DNA of 64,000 bases from the NCBI RefSeq assembly GCF_005144585.1, contig NZ_SSMQ01000053.1:1-64000 (forward strand). Reading direction: 5' to 3'. The DNA is from Polyangium fumosum. GTDB taxonomy: Bacteria; Myxococcota_A; Polyangia; Polyangiales; Polyangiaceae. Positions 40,492 to 53,237 of the stretch are shown here, piece after piece. Position 1 is the stretch's first letter, and each line of letters opens with the position of its first letter. The notes under the pieces are model-generated. The model was not told the origin of the DNA and made no database searches. It worked only from the letters and a program-made list of their open reading frames with translations. The position numbers and the translations under genes are program-made.

Positions 40492-43323
40492 GTGTCCCGA
40501 TCGCGCGCTCCGATCGCGCTGCCCGCCAGCGCGCGCCTGCCCGAGCAAACGACGAGCTTCGTCGGGCGCGTGAGAGAGCTGCGCCGGATCGGCGCGCTCT
40601 TTCGCGAAGGCGCCCGGCTCGTCTCGGTGCTCGGGCCCGCCGGGATCGGCAAGACGCGCCTCGCGCTCCGGTACGCGAGGCGCGCCCTCGCCGGCGGGCG
40701 GAGGGCCGTGGGGTGCGTGGATCTGTCGCGCGCGCGGGGCGCCGACGCGCTGCTCACGGCGCTCGCGCAGGCGCTCTCCCTTCAGGTCGGGCCGCGCGGC
40801 CCTTCGGTCGAGCTGATGACGGCGGAGCTCTCGGCGCGCGCGCCGCTGCTGCTCGTCCTCGATAACCTGGAGCAGGTGGACGGCGCGGGCGTCGCGCTCC
40901 TGTCCGCGCTCGCGGCAGGGGCGAAGGGCGTGCGCTGGCTCGTGACGTCGCGCGCGCCGCTGCGCATCCCGGAAGAAGTTCGCCTTCGCCTCGATCCCCT
41001 GCCGAGCCGCGCGGCGGCGCGCCTCTTCGAAGCGCGGTGCCGCGCCGCCGAGCCCGGCTTCGTGATCGGCGAAGGCAATCGGGGCGAGGTGGAGGCGCTC
41101 GTCGAGCGGCTCGATCGAAACCCGCTCGCCATCGAGCTGGCCGCCGCGAGGGCCGACGTCCTGACGCTCCCGCAGCTCCGCGCCCGGTTGACCCGCCGCT
41201 TCGAGCTCTTGAGGCCTCCCACAGGCGCCGCGCGCGCGCCGCGATCGCAGGAGACCCCCGCGATGGTGCGCGAGCGATCCTTGCTCGCTGCCCTGGACGG
41301 GTCCTGGGAGCTGCTCGACCCTCCCGAGCAGCGCGCGCTCGCGCGCTTGTCCGTGTTCGCGGGCGGCTTCGACCTCGATGCGGCCGAGGCGCTGCTCGCG
41401 GAGGGCGCGGCCGGACGGGCTCCCTTCACGCTCGACCTTCTGGAATCCCTGTGCGAGCAATCCCTCCTGAGCCGCGAGCGCGTGGCGCCGGAGGCAGAGG
41501 CTCGCTATCGCCTCGGGGAGAGCGTGCGCGATTATGCGGCCGCGCGCCTCGGCGATGGCCCGGAGCGCGCGTCCGCAGAGCTCGTGCACGCACGCTTTTA
41601 TGTTTCGCTCGCCGAGCGATGGGCGCGCGGCGCCGTGGGGCCCGACGCGGACGATTGTTGTGCGAAGCTCCGGCGGGAGCGCGAAAACCTCCTCGCCATT
41701 CACGTGCGCCTCGCCGAGCGGGCGCCTTCCCTCGCGGTGCGCGCGGCGCTCGCGCTCGGCCCCGTGTTGATTGCGTCCTCTCCGCTGCGAGCGCGGCAGG
41801 AGATCTACGGCGCGAGCGCCGTCCTCGCCGAGCGCGCAGGAGACGCCGCGCTCACGGCGCGCGCGGCGCTCGCGTGCGCCGAGCAGGAGCGATACCTGGG
41901 CGAGACGCGCGCGGCGCTCGCCCGCGTGGTGAAAGCGGCCGAGCTCGCGCGGGGGCTCGCGGACCCGACGCTCGAGGGCGAGGCCGCGCTCGTGCGCGCA
42001 TACCTGTGCTTCGACGCGACGGCGTTCGCGGACGCGGCAGAGCACGCCGAGAGGGCGCGCGCGAGCTTCCTCGCCGGCAGTGATCGGTACGGAGAAGCGC
42101 GCGCGCTGCACCTCCTGCTCGTGCTCGACGCGCACGGCTCGCAAAACCGCTCGCGCGAGCTCGCCGAGAGAGCCTTGCACCTGGTCCGCGAGGTCGGGGA
42201 CCGGCGGCTCTTGCTCTCCACGATGGTGCATGTCGGGAGCCTTTCGGTGGAGCAAGGGCGGCACGCCGAAGCGCGCGTGGTCCTCGAGGAGGCGTTGTCC
42301 CGCTCACGCGTGGACGGCGCGAGCGAGGTCGAGTGCCGCGCGCTCGTCTACCTGAGCCTGCTCGAGAGTGATCTCGGCGATTTCGATCGCGGCGAGGCGC
42401 GGCTGCTCGAAGCGATGCCGCTCGCCCGGGAGCTCGGGCACAGGCTCGCCGAAGGCCTGGTGGTGGGATCCCTCGGCGTGGTGGAGCTCTTGCAGCGCCG
42501 CGTGGGCGAGGCGCGCGCGCACCTCCGCCGCGCGGCCTTGTTGCTGGAGGACGTGGGAAACCGCCATGCGCGCGCGACCTTCGTGGCGTTCGCCGGCGCC
42601 GCGGAGGCGCTCTCCGGCCGCGACGCCGACGCCCGGGCGCTTTTCCAGGTCGCGAGCGAGCTCGTGAGCCGCGCGGAGCCGCCGCAATGGGTGGCCGGGG
42701 TGCTGCATGTCCTCGGAGGTCTGCTCGAGGTCGCCGAGGCGCGGCGCGCGCGGGACCTGCGCGGAGACGACGAAGGCTGCAAGCGCCTCGCGCGGCGCGC
42801 GCACCGGCGCCTTTCGGACGTCGAGGCGGGCGCGCTGCGGCCTCGCGTGAAGGGCCGGCGCAAGGGGAGCCGGATCCCCGAAGCGTCGCCCGCCGCCGCG
42901 TCCTGGGCTGACATCCGGCTCGCCGCGCGGCTTTTGCGGACCGAGCTCGCCGCGCTCGAGGGCCCGCTTCCGGCGCCCTCGTCGACGCGCGCAGGAGCTG
43001 CCTCGACCCCGGAGGTGGCGGCCGACGGCTCGTGGTTCACGCCGGCCGGGGGGACGCCCGTGGATCTCGGCCGAAGGCCCGTGCTTCGGGCGATCCTGGC
43101 CCGGCTCGTGGAGCACCTGCGCCGGAGCCCCGGCGCCGCGCTGTCGCTTTCGGAGGTCTTCGCCAGCGCCTGGCCTGACGAGCGGCCTCGGCGCGGGGTC
43201 GCCGAGAACCGCGTGTACGTGGCGATCGCCACGCTGCGCTCGCTGGGCCTGCGTGACGTGCTCCGCACGCGCGACGACGGCTACCTGCTCGACCCGGGGC
43301 AGGTGATCCACGTGCGCGCGTGA
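40492..43323 (+). CDS. AAA/NB-ARC-like ATPase regulator with TPRs and C-terminal winged helix
   Basis: A 943-residue signal-transduction ATPase of the AfsR/MalT (STAND) type, starting at GTG. TTSFVGRVRELRRIGALF opens the ATPase; Walker A is VLGPAGIGKTRLAL near residue 50 and Walker B LLLVLDNLEQ near 122, with a sensor TSRAPLRIPEE. The middle 500 residues are TPR-like helices. The last 95 residues (AILARLVEHLRRSPGAALSL, VAENRVYVAIATLRSLGL, LRTRDDGYLLDPG) look like an OmpR/PhoB-type winged helix. In SARP proteins this domain is N-terminal; here it is at the C-terminus. Target genes unknown; the divergent FG-GAP lipoprotein gene is one candidate. Confidence 0.82.
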   Translation: MSRSRAPIALPASARLPEQTTSFVGRVRELRRIGALFREGARLVSVLGPAGIGKTRLALRYARRALAGGRRAVGCVDLSRARGADALLTALAQALSLQVGPRGPSVELMTAELSARAPLLLVLDNLEQVDGAGVALLSALAAGAKGVRWLVTSRAPLRIPEEVRLRLDPLPSRAAARLFEARCRAAEPGFVIGEGNRGEVEALVERLDRNPLAIELAAARADVLTLPQLRARLTRRFELLRPPTGAARAPRSQETPAMVRERSLLAALDGSWELLDPPEQRALARLSVFAGGFDLDAAEALLAEGAAGRAPFTLDLLESLCEQSLLSRERVAPEAEARYRLGESVRDYAAARLGDGPERASAELVHARFYVSLAERWARGAVGPDADDCCAKLRRERENLLAIHVRLAERAPSLAVRAALALGPVLIASSPLRARQEIYGASAVLAERAGDAALTARAALACAEQERYLGETRAALARVVKAAELARGLADPTLEGEAALVRAYLCFDATAFADAAEHAERARASFLAGSDRYGEARALHLLLVLDAHGSQNRSRELAERALHLVREVGDRRLLLSTMVHVGSLSVEQGRHAEARVVLEEALSRSRVDGASEVECRALVYLSLLESDLGDFDRGEARLLEAMPLARELGHRLAEGLVVGSLGVVELLQRRVGEARAHLRRAALLLEDVGNRHARATFVAFAGAAEALSGRDADARALFQVASELVSRAEPPQWVAGVLHVLGGLLEVAEARRARDLRGDDEGCKRLARRAHRRLSDVEAGALRPRVKGRRKGSRIPEASPAAASWADIRLAARLLRTELAALEGPLPAPSSTRAGAASTPEVAADGSWFTPAGGTPVDLGRRPVLRAILARLVEHLRRSPGAALSLSEVFASAWPDERPRRGVAENRVYVAIATLRSLGLRDVLRTRDDGYLLDPGQVIHVRA

Positions 43324-43345
43324 GGCGGAGGTGGACGCCCGGATG

Positions 43346-43915
43346 TCACCCGATCCGGCGGATGTCGACCTGTTGCAGGAGCGCGAGATCGAACGTGAGT
43401 TTGATCTCCGTCGCGCCGCCTTCCTCGACGTAGGTCACGATCTGGTTGAATTCCCACGCTTCTTCCCTTGCGTAGGGGCCGAAGCGATCGCGGACCTCGC
43501 GCTCGATGAACGTCCACGGCAAGAGCTCGCGCGCCCGCGCCGGCGCTTTGGGGACGGCGTGCGCCGCGCGAATGAACTCCGGGCCCCACGCCGATCCATC
43601 ACCATCCGTGCGCAAGATGAAATCGAAATCGGGCCACGTGGGGAGGTGGAAGCGGTGGCGCACCGAGCCAGCAAATGGACTGTTGTCGTCGATGCCCGGC
43701 TCGATCGTGGTGTCGAGCGGAGGACCGATGAAGCGAACGTACGCCGGAAGCTCTCGCGGAATGAGTTCGAAGAAGCCCACGGTCTTCGCAGCGCGCGCCG
43801 CAGCCTCTTCCATGGCCTCGACGGACGAACCGAGCGACGCCAGCACGGATTCGACCTTCTCTTTCCCGGTCATCAGTGACATGAGGTAAAGCTCGAATTC
43901 TCGCATGGGGCTCAT
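43346..43915 (-). CDS. Hypothetical protein, candidate partner of the second DUF4157 effector
   Basis: A 189-residue protein whose start overlaps the stop of the DUF4157 effector gene by 4 bp (ATGA). No signal peptide or membrane segment. It begins helical (MREFELYLMSLMTGKEKVE) and continues with mixed strands (LPTWPDFDFILRTDGDGSAW, IVTYVEEGGATEIKLTFDLA). Not recognised. By position it repeats the arrangement of the first effector, so an immunity or chaperone role is proposed. If immunity, the target would be in the cytoplasm. Confidence 0.55.
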   Translation of the reverse strand: MSPMREFELYLMSLMTGKEKVESVLASLGSSVEAMEEAAARAAKTVGFFELIPRELPAYVRFIGPPLDTTIEPGIDDNSPFAGSVRHRFHLPTWPDFDFILRTDGDGSAWGPEFIRAAHAVPKAPARARELLPWTFIEREVRDRFGPYAREEAWEFNQIVTYVEEGGATEIKLTFDLALLQQVDIRRIG

Positions 43916-45858
43916 TTGGGCGTTACATCCCAGACGTAGTAGGTGAGCGTTTTTTTATCGAGCCTGATATTGGCTCTTCCAAAGCCGACGGTTCCATTGG
44001 GATGCACGAGCACGACGGGTGCGTTTTGCAATGGTGCGCGCGAGGTGACGACGATGACGTCATTCGGCATGCGCACGATCGGGCCGGCGCCAAACGCCGT
44101 TTGCGCGTTGCACGCCACTTGCATCGCCGTCGCCTTGTCCATCGGTGCCATGTTCGGTTGGGCGTTCAACTCCGTCGCCATCGGGTGCAAGATACCTCCC
44201 CCCGTGATGCCTTGTGCCTTGAGACGCGCCGCAGCGTCTTTTCCGAACTGCACGCCCGGCCCTTGCGGGGTTTGCAGCGCTGACACGGAGACCACCGGGC
44301 TCGCGGCAGCGGTGGCGGTCGCGCCCTGGGGCTGCGCGCCGGCCTGTTCTTGCGGGGGCGATTGTGTCATCGGCTCGGGCGGACGTCCCGCAGCGGGGCG
44401 CTGCAAGGGGATGCGGGAGGGTTTGGGCCCGGGCGGCGTGTTCACCGGCGGCACGGTGACGACAGGGGCTCCCCCGGGCGGGGGTTGCCCTTGGGGAGGT
44501 TTGGCGAACGATACGCGGCCGGGGATGTACGGGCGGGCGCCCCCGACCTGCGGCAAGCCGGTGAAGAGCGGCGCCCCGCTGACGAAGCCCCACCACAGCG
44601 GAAACGTCCCCACCACGAAGTCCGAGAACCCTTCATTGTTCGCGTCGAAATAGCTCTGGAGGCGCTTTCGCATCTTGGGCGTGAGATCGGCATAGGTGCG
44701 GAGTTCATCGGGGCGGTCGCGATATTCGATTCGATAGAGAGGCGGCGAGCCCCCCGCGAGACTCACGGTCTCGAAATCGTCGATGCCCGTGACCTTCGCC
44801 GGCGGCGGCGGCTGCGGGCCGTCGAAGGCCCACAAGGGGTCGAGCTCGCCGCCCTGCGCCAGGTGAGCGCTCACGTCGGCGGGCTCGGCGAGCGATCCAG
44901 CCGATACGGTGAGCGGCACCTTGTTGGGATAGCGGAGGGTCCACGGGTCGGCGCCCGACTTGGAGAAATCGATATCGAAGCGGCTGCCCTCCTTGACGTC
45001 CTTGCCCGAGATGTTCCAGGTGCCCGTTTCCGGAACCGGCGTGAGCTCGTAAACGCCGACGGGGAGGTCCGTGGAGACTTCGCCGATCAACACGCCGTGG
45101 TCGGTCACGAAGCCGCACTTGCCGCGCGCGAGCGAGATGATGACCGACGAAACGAGGACGCCTTTCCATGGATCGGCGACGGGCGGACCGATCTCGACCC
45201 TTTCGGCGGGCTTGTCGCCTTTCGCCTCTCGCGCGATCTGCACCGGCGTGGTTGCGAGCGCCGGGCGAGCGCCCCTCGTGGTCGAGCGGGCGGCGGCGTC
45301 CGCGGCCCGCTCTTCGGACGACGAGGCGCGGGAGATGCGGGGCGCCGCCGGGATGGACGCGGCGAAGCCCTGCTGGATCGTGTGCGCGAGCTCGTGCGCG
45401 AGCAGGCCTTCACCGGCCGGACTGCCCAGCGCCGGCTCGCCGTCACCCAAAACGATGTTGCGCCCGAGGGTGAAGGCGCGCGCGTCGAGCCGATCGGCCG
45501 CTTCGGCTGCACGCGCGCCCTCGTGGATTCGCACGGCGCCGAGATCGACGCCGAAGCGTGACTCCATGCGCGAACGTGTCCCCGGCTCGAGGGGGCTTCC
45601 ACCTTCGCGCATCGCGTCGTTGATCACCTTCGCAGCGGGCGGCACGTGCGTGGCGCGGGGGGAACGTGGCGCATGCGCGCTCTGTGGGTGGAGCGGTATA
45701 TCGAGGAGGGACCGACGCCACGGGGCCGGCAATGGCTGAACCGGCTCCCTGTCGGTCGAGTCGCGGGCGGACATCGGGGGCGCATGCTTCGGGGGTGCGG
45801 GCTTCGAGGTCGGATGAAGCGGCTCGGAAGCACGTTGCTGACGGGCGAACATGGCCAT
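43912..45858 (-). CDS. DUF4157 (eCIS-type) effector, unknown C-terminal domain
   Basis: ATG at 45858 has a strong GAGGAGG site 8 bp upstream and gives 648 residues. Residues 1-75 are Pro/Arg-rich and disordered. DUF4157 spans about 88-165: SRMESRFGVDLGAVRIHEGA, then LDARAFTLGRNIVLGDGEPA and the zinc motif HELAH at 155-159. A middle domain of beta type follows (KGVLVSSVIISLARGKCGF), then a Pro-rich linker and a 100-residue C-terminal domain (MQVACNAQTAFGAGPIVRMP, KKTLTYYVWDVTPK) that I cannot identify. Likely cargo of an injection system or a self-processing protease. No injection-system structural genes in the window. Confidence 0.76.
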   Translation of the reverse strand: MAMFARQQRASEPLHPTSKPAPPKHAPPMSARDSTDREPVQPLPAPWRRSLLDIPLHPQSAHAPRSPRATHVPPAAKVINDAMREGGSPLEPGTRSRMESRFGVDLGAVRIHEGARAAEAADRLDARAFTLGRNIVLGDGEPALGSPAGEGLLAHELAHTIQQGFAASIPAAPRISRASSSEERAADAAARSTTRGARPALATTPVQIAREAKGDKPAERVEIGPPVADPWKGVLVSSVIISLARGKCGFVTDHGVLIGEVSTDLPVGVYELTPVPETGTWNISGKDVKEGSRFDIDFSKSGADPWTLRYPNKVPLTVSAGSLAEPADVSAHLAQGGELDPLWAFDGPQPPPPAKVTGIDDFETVSLAGGSPPLYRIEYRDRPDELRTYADLTPKMRKRLQSYFDANNEGFSDFVVGTFPLWWGFVSGAPLFTGLPQVGGARPYIPGRVSFAKPPQGQPPPGGAPVVTVPPVNTPPGPKPSRIPLQRPAAGRPPEPMTQSPPQEQAGAQPQGATATAAASPVVSVSALQTPQGPGVQFGKDAAARLKAQGITGGGILHPMATELNAQPNMAPMDKATAMQVACNAQTAFGAGPIVRMPNDVIVVTSRAPLQNAPVVLVHPNGTVGFGRANIRLDKKTLTYYVWDVTPK

Positions 45859-46247
45859 AAGGAAGCCTCCTCGATTGAGTCGAGCGACGTCAATGTACAT
45901 GGAAATCAATCGCATGTCCTCTCGAAGCAACGAGCATCGCCCTCTCGTGCCTTTGCCTGGGCTGCGACAATGAAGCTTTGCTGGATGTGGCAGGCGCGTT
46001 CCGCGCGGCGTGCAGGAAAAATATCGAGAGGAAGCCAACGTCTGCCCGTCTCCCTCCCTCATCGACCCGGTCTGTTCAGTGGTCCCCCGCTGATCCGTCG
46101 TCCAGGACACGAACCAGGATCCCGCGAGCCCGTTTCGGTCTTCCCCGGACAAGTTCACCGGTGATCGGACAGAGTACGTCCGTCACAGGCGCCCGGTTCG
46201 TGTCATCTTTCTTGGCCGGCGTTCAGGTACCTGGTAAGGTGTTCAGT
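45859..46247. other. 389-bp divergent intergenic region
   Basis: It separates the DUF4157 effector (minus) from imuA (plus). I see no supported gene. Left end: ribosome site of the effector plus CTCGA-TTGAG-TCGAG hairpin at 45870-45884, partly covering that site. Right end: CAGGTACCTG palindrome (46224-46233), GTTCAG twice (46221 and 46241) and the LexA-box candidate that abuts the imuA start. Both promoters must lie here. Confidence 0.5.
46231..46247 (+). promoter_or_regulatory. Candidate LexA (SOS) box at imuA
   Basis: CTGGTAAGGTGTTCAGT has the CT-N8-GTTCAG skeleton, with exact spacing, of the LexA motif I recall for Myxococcus xanthus (CTRHAMRYBYGTTCAGS). Several inner degenerate positions and the last base differ. 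It ends directly before the imuA start codon, where a repressor would block the operon. Confidence 0.5.
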
Positions 46248-46979
46248 ATGCACCGCGCCGCCGCTGCCACGGTCCTCGCCACGGACGCCGACGCCCGCCA
46301 CAAGGAGCTCTTCCAGAGCGCCCTCGTCCGTCCCGCGATCGAGGGCCTCTCCAGCCGCGCCAAGGCCTTGCCGCTCGGCCTGCACACCGTCGACGCGTCC
46401 TTGCCCGAAGGAGGCCTGCCCCGAGGCGCCGTGGTCGAGCTGGCGGCGCCCCAGGGCCTCGCCCGCTCGACGACGCTCGCCTTGTCCCTCTGCGCCTCCG
46501 CGCAAGCCGAGGCCCGCCTCCGCGGCGAGAGCGACACGCGCGGCGCGTGGTGCGCCTGGCTTGATCCTACACAAACGCTCTTCGCGCCCGCTCTCGCCCG
46601 CGCCGGGGTGGATCCCGACCGGCTGCTCGTCGTCCGGCCGGACCTCGACGACCTCGCCCGCGTCGCCGTCCGCGTCGCCGGCTGCCACGCCTTCTCCGTG
46701 GTCGTGGTCGACACGGCCGGCGTGCCCGGCTGCCGCGGCGAGACCCGGCTCGACCGATGGGTCACGATTGTCCGCCGCCTCGCCCTCGCCGTCGAAGGCA
46801 GCGACACGACCGTCCTTTTGCTCACGGACGCGGCCGCCTCCCGCGCGATGCCGCTGCCCGCCGCGATGCGCATCGAGCTCGAGCGGCTCGGCGAGGATCG
46901 GCTCGGCCTGCGGGTCGCCAAGGACCGGCGCGGCCGCGTGACGGGGGCGCAGTCGATCGAGCTTGGAAAGAGCGCATGA
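46248..46979 (+). CDS. imuA: ImuA, RecA/SulA-like partner of the mutasome
   Basis: From ATG 46248 it is 243 residues. It has the ImuA pattern: an N-terminal helix, LPLGLHTVDASLPEGGLPRGAVVEL (a RecA-like core with a weakened nucleotide loop), CAWLDPTQTLFAPALARAGV, DRLLVVRPDLDDLARVAVRV and WVTIVRRLALAVEGSDTTVL. ImuA joins ImuB and DnaE2 in damage-induced mutagenesis and touches RecA. The gene starts right after the LexA-box candidate and leads imuB by 21 bp. Confidence 0.85.
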   Translation: MHRAAAATVLATDADARHKELFQSALVRPAIEGLSSRAKALPLGLHTVDASLPEGGLPRGAVVELAAPQGLARSTTLALSLCASAQAEARLRGESDTRGAWCAWLDPTQTLFAPALARAGVDPDRLLVVRPDLDDLARVAVRVAGCHAFSVVVVDTAGVPGCRGETRLDRWVTIVRRLALAVEGSDTTVLLLTDAAASRAMPLPAAMRIELERLGEDRLGLRVAKDRRGRVTGAQSIELGKSA

Positions 46980-47000
46980 TGGGCGCATGAGGTTCGGGTG

Positions 47001-48826
47001 ATGGGCCGGCGAATCGTGGCGGTGGTCTTGCCGCAGCTCGGCTGCGAGCTCGTGCGGCAACGCGCCATTCCAACGCTTGGGGCTTCGGATCGCCTTCAGC
47101 GCCCTTCGCCCCAAACCCCAGAGGAGAGCCACGAAAGCGGCCCGCTCGCCGTCTTGTTCGCGAGGGGCAAACCGGACGGGGGAGGGGAGGCGCAGGATCG
47201 GGCCACGGCCACGCTCGACCTCGTCGACGAGGTCGCGTGGCGGTACGGGATCCGCCCCGGCCAGCGCGTGGCCGAGGCGCAAGCCACGCTCGCCGAGCTC
47301 ACGATCCAGAACGTGTCGTTCACGGAGGTCGACGCGGCGCTCGGCCGCGTGGCCGAGGTTTGTTTGAGCCTCGGGACGACCGCGGCCATTCGGCTGGCCC
47401 CCCCACATCCCGACGAAGACAAACGCCGCGGCCCCGCAGGCGACGCGCCCTTCGACACGGTCTTTCTCGACGTCACGGGCGCGGCGCACCTCGTGGGCGG
47501 CGAGGAAGCCCTGCTCGACGAGCTTTGCGAGCGCATCCACGCGCTCGGCCACAAGGTCCTTGCCGCGATCGCCGACGGCCCGCGCATCGCCCGCGCCCTC
47601 GCCCGGTTCGCCGCGAGCCCCGTGCTCGCGAATGGTTCGGTCAACGGTCAGGGGCTACGCTCGGACAAGCCGAGCTACGCCCCCGAACCCCCGCTCCTCG
47701 TCCGCAAAGCTCCCCACCCCACGGTCGTCGCCAAGCCCGGCGCGCGGGTCCTCGGCCCGCTGCCGCTCACGGCGCTGCCGCTCGATCCCGACACGGCCGC
47801 CTTTTTCGGGCGGCTCGGCATCTTCACGGTCGAGGCCCTGACGAAGCTCCCGCGCAGCGAGCTCACGCCGCGGCTCGGCCTGCGCGCCGCCGAGGTGCTC
47901 GATCTCGCCGCCGGCCGCGACGAACTCCCGCTCGTCCCCTACGCGCCCCCGCGCACGATCGTCGAGGAGACGAGTTTTGAGGACCCGATCGCTACGGTCG
48001 AGCCGATCCTCTTCGTGCTCCGCGGCATGACCTCGCGCTTCGCCGCCCGCCTCGGCGCCCGCGGCGAGGCTTGCCTCTCGCTCGTGATCACGATCCCGCT
48101 CGACCGATCCATCGCGAGCCTGCGGGATCCCGCCCGCGAGCCCGTCCTTTCGCTCTCGATCGACCTGCCCTCGCCGCTCTCCGACGCGGGCGACCTCCAC
48201 CGCGCGCTCCGGGCCAAGCTCGAGCGCGCCGAGCTCTTCGCGCCGGCCGTCGGCGTTCACCTCGAGGTCTCGCAGATCGTCGAGGCGCGGCGTGTCCAGA
48301 TCGACCTCTCGCGCGACAAGGCCGTTCGTCCGGACGCGCTGCCCGCCCTGCTCGCCGAGCTCTCGGCCGAGATCGGCCAGGACCGCGTGGGCCTGCTCGA
48401 AGCGACACACGCCCACAAGCCCGAGGCGCGCTCGAAGCTCGTCCCCGTCCGGGATCTCGACCAGAAGCGCGTCCCCGCCCAAGCAGGCGACCTCGAAGCC
48501 GCCGAGGATCGCGACGTCCCCCTGCCCACGCGGCTCTTCGCGACGCCCGTCGCGATCGGCCGCATCACGAAGGGCGCGGTCGTCGCGATCGACAACCGCC
48601 TCTACGCCATCGAGTCCTTGCGGTTCGTGATGCGGCTCGACGGGGTCGAGTGGTGGACGAGCTCGGCGGCCTCGCGGGATTACGGGGTGGCCTGGCTCGT
48701 CCCGGGCGCCACGAGCGCGAAGGGCTCGGCGGGATCCAAGGCCGAGGGGGCATCGCGGGCGGCCGGCCTCGCGTGGGTCTTCGTGGACCGGACGACCGGG
48801 GAAGGGTACCTCCAGGGCTGGTGCGA

Positions 48827-48830
<4 letters not shown>
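47001..48830 (+). CDS. imuB: ImuB, catalytically silent Y-family polymerase homologue
   Basis: ATG 47001 (MGRRIVAVVLPQLGCELV) gives 609 residues. The DinB fold is present, with FDTVFLDVTGAAHLVGGEEALLDEL, GHKVLAAIADGPRIARALAR, and the HhH part LGIFTVEALTKLPRSELTPRLG. The first catalytic Asp of DinB (IDMDAFY) is lost (VVLPQLG here), as in other ImuB proteins that act as sliding-clamp adaptors for DnaE2. Residues about 23-43 (AIPTLGASDRLQRPSPQTPE) come from a palindromic repeat inserted in reverse, between the LVRQR and GPLAVLFARG segments that are adjacent in typical ImuB. Its stop overlaps dnaE2 by 4 bp. Confidence 0.88.
47066..47120 (-). repeat. Coding palindromic repeat inside imuB
   Basis: On the minus strand this reads GGGGTTTGGGGCGAAGG... 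GGCGATCCGAAGCCCCAAGCG, the same element as in dnaE2 and the lipoprotein gene, in opposite direction to imuB. Outer arms TTGGGGC/GCCCCAA carry a T-A pair where the other copies have C-G. The frame of imuB stays open. Confidence 0.8.
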
Positions 48831-52093
<3,263 letters not shown>

Positions 52094-52197
52094 GGCGCGC
52101 GAGGGGAATCGTTTGTGCACATACCGACCGGAACCTGCGCCTCCCCGGTCGCTTTTTGCTCGCCAGACCGGCCGCGACGCGGCAAAGATCCTGGCCG

Positions 52198-53160
52198 ATG
52201 CTCGGTCCGTACCGACCCCTCGTCCGCGGCCTCTTCGCCGCGGCCCTGCTCGCCGCGTGCAGCAGCGGGTCGTCTACGACCACCGAGGCGGCGCCTTCTG
52301 CGAGCGGATCGCCGGGGCCTCCGCCGCTCGGCTCGTTCATCGCGCCGAGCCCCACGCAGCCCCCGCAGCCGAAGTCGCCCCAGCCGAACCCGCTCGGCCT
52401 GCCGCCGCGCAAGATCAAGCTCGACCCGGGGCGCCGCGTCTTCACCTTCTCCGAGCCCATGCTGACGAACGCGCGCATCGGCTCGACGCTCGTGCTCTAC
52501 GCGGCCACGGCGATCGGCTTCGACGGCGACGACCTGGTCATCGAGGGCCAATCCGGCGGCCCGTCGTACAAGGTCCACCCGGGCTACGTGATCCCGGTGC
52601 CGGACAACGTGAAGCCGAAGCTCAACGACGCCGTGCTGACGGAGTGGAACGGCGTGATGAAGCACGCCGTCGTGCGGCGGTACGTGAAGGATCGGATCGC
52701 GGTCCGATACACGGACATGGAGGCGCGCGCGCCCGAGGGGCTCTTGAAGGGGGTGCGCTGGGTCAAGCAGGTGAACGGGCTCGAACCTGGCAACTATGCG
52801 GCGCACCGGCAGGAGGGCGAGGTCCGGCACGTGCTGCTCGTCTCGCCGTTCGAGGGGGGGTTCGGGGCGCAGGACGCCGGAGGCGATCCGAAGCCCCGAG
52901 CGTCGACTGCCGGCGGGATGAAGCGCTGGTTTTGCCTGGGATTCGGCGGCGCGGCGCTCATCGCCGACGAAGCGGATTTGCAGCCGATCCCCATCAAATG
53001 GAAAGGCAAGCCGGGCGCGGTCGTATGGGCCGAGTGGGCGGGCACGATGCGCCGGGCCGTGATGCAGAGCGAGACCGAGCCGGGGATCTTCACGGTGAAG
53101 TTCGAGCGAGCGGGCAAGCCAGAGGTCGTGGGGTATGGCTTGATCATGGATCCTCTCTGA
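52198..53160 (+). CDS. Lipoprotein of unknown function carrying a palindromic-repeat insert
   Basis: ATG 52198 gives 320 residues. The lipoprotein signal ends FAAALLAAC (Cys21), followed by a Ser/Pro/Thr linker to about residue 78. The folded part has repeated strand patterns (RIGSTLVLYAATAIGFDGDD, VIEGQSGGPSYKVHPGYVIP; TEWNGVMKHAVVRRY, AEWAGTMRRAVMQS) that suggest two similar halves. Between the halves lies GGFGAQDAGGDPKPRASTAG, residues about 220-240, which comes from the palindromic repeat shared with dnaE2. Not recognised otherwise. It comes after dnaE2 with a 104-bp gap, so is probably not part of the SOS operon. Confidence 0.65.
   Translation: MLGPYRPLVRGLFAAALLAACSSGSSTTTEAAPSASGSPGPPPLGSFIAPSPTQPPQPKSPQPNPLGLPPRKIKLDPGRRVFTFSEPMLTNARIGSTLVLYAATAIGFDGDDLVIEGQSGGPSYKVHPGYVIPVPDNVKPKLNDAVLTEWNGVMKHAVVRRYVKDRIAVRYTDMEARAPEGLLKGVRWVKQVNGLEPGNYAAHRQEGEVRHVLLVSPFEGGFGAQDAGGDPKPRASTAGGMKRWFCLGFGGAALIADEADLQPIPIKWKGKPGAVVWAEWAGTMRRAVMQSETEPGIFTVKFERAGKPEVVGYGLIMDPL
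52852..52919 (+). repeat. Coding palindromic repeat inside lipoprotein gene
   Basis: Same 68-bp element as in dnaE2, same orientation and same reading frame of insertion. Outer arms TCGGGGC/GCCCCGA and inner CGCC-GGA-GGCG hairpin are intact. Seven differences from the dnaE2 copy, none disrupting the arms. Confidence 0.85.
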
Positions 53161-53237
53161 GGTCCCATACCGCGAAGCATTTTGCGCACGTTGCAGGTCT
53201 GGAATTGCTTCCTCCGTGGTGTTAGGAAGGCAAATCC

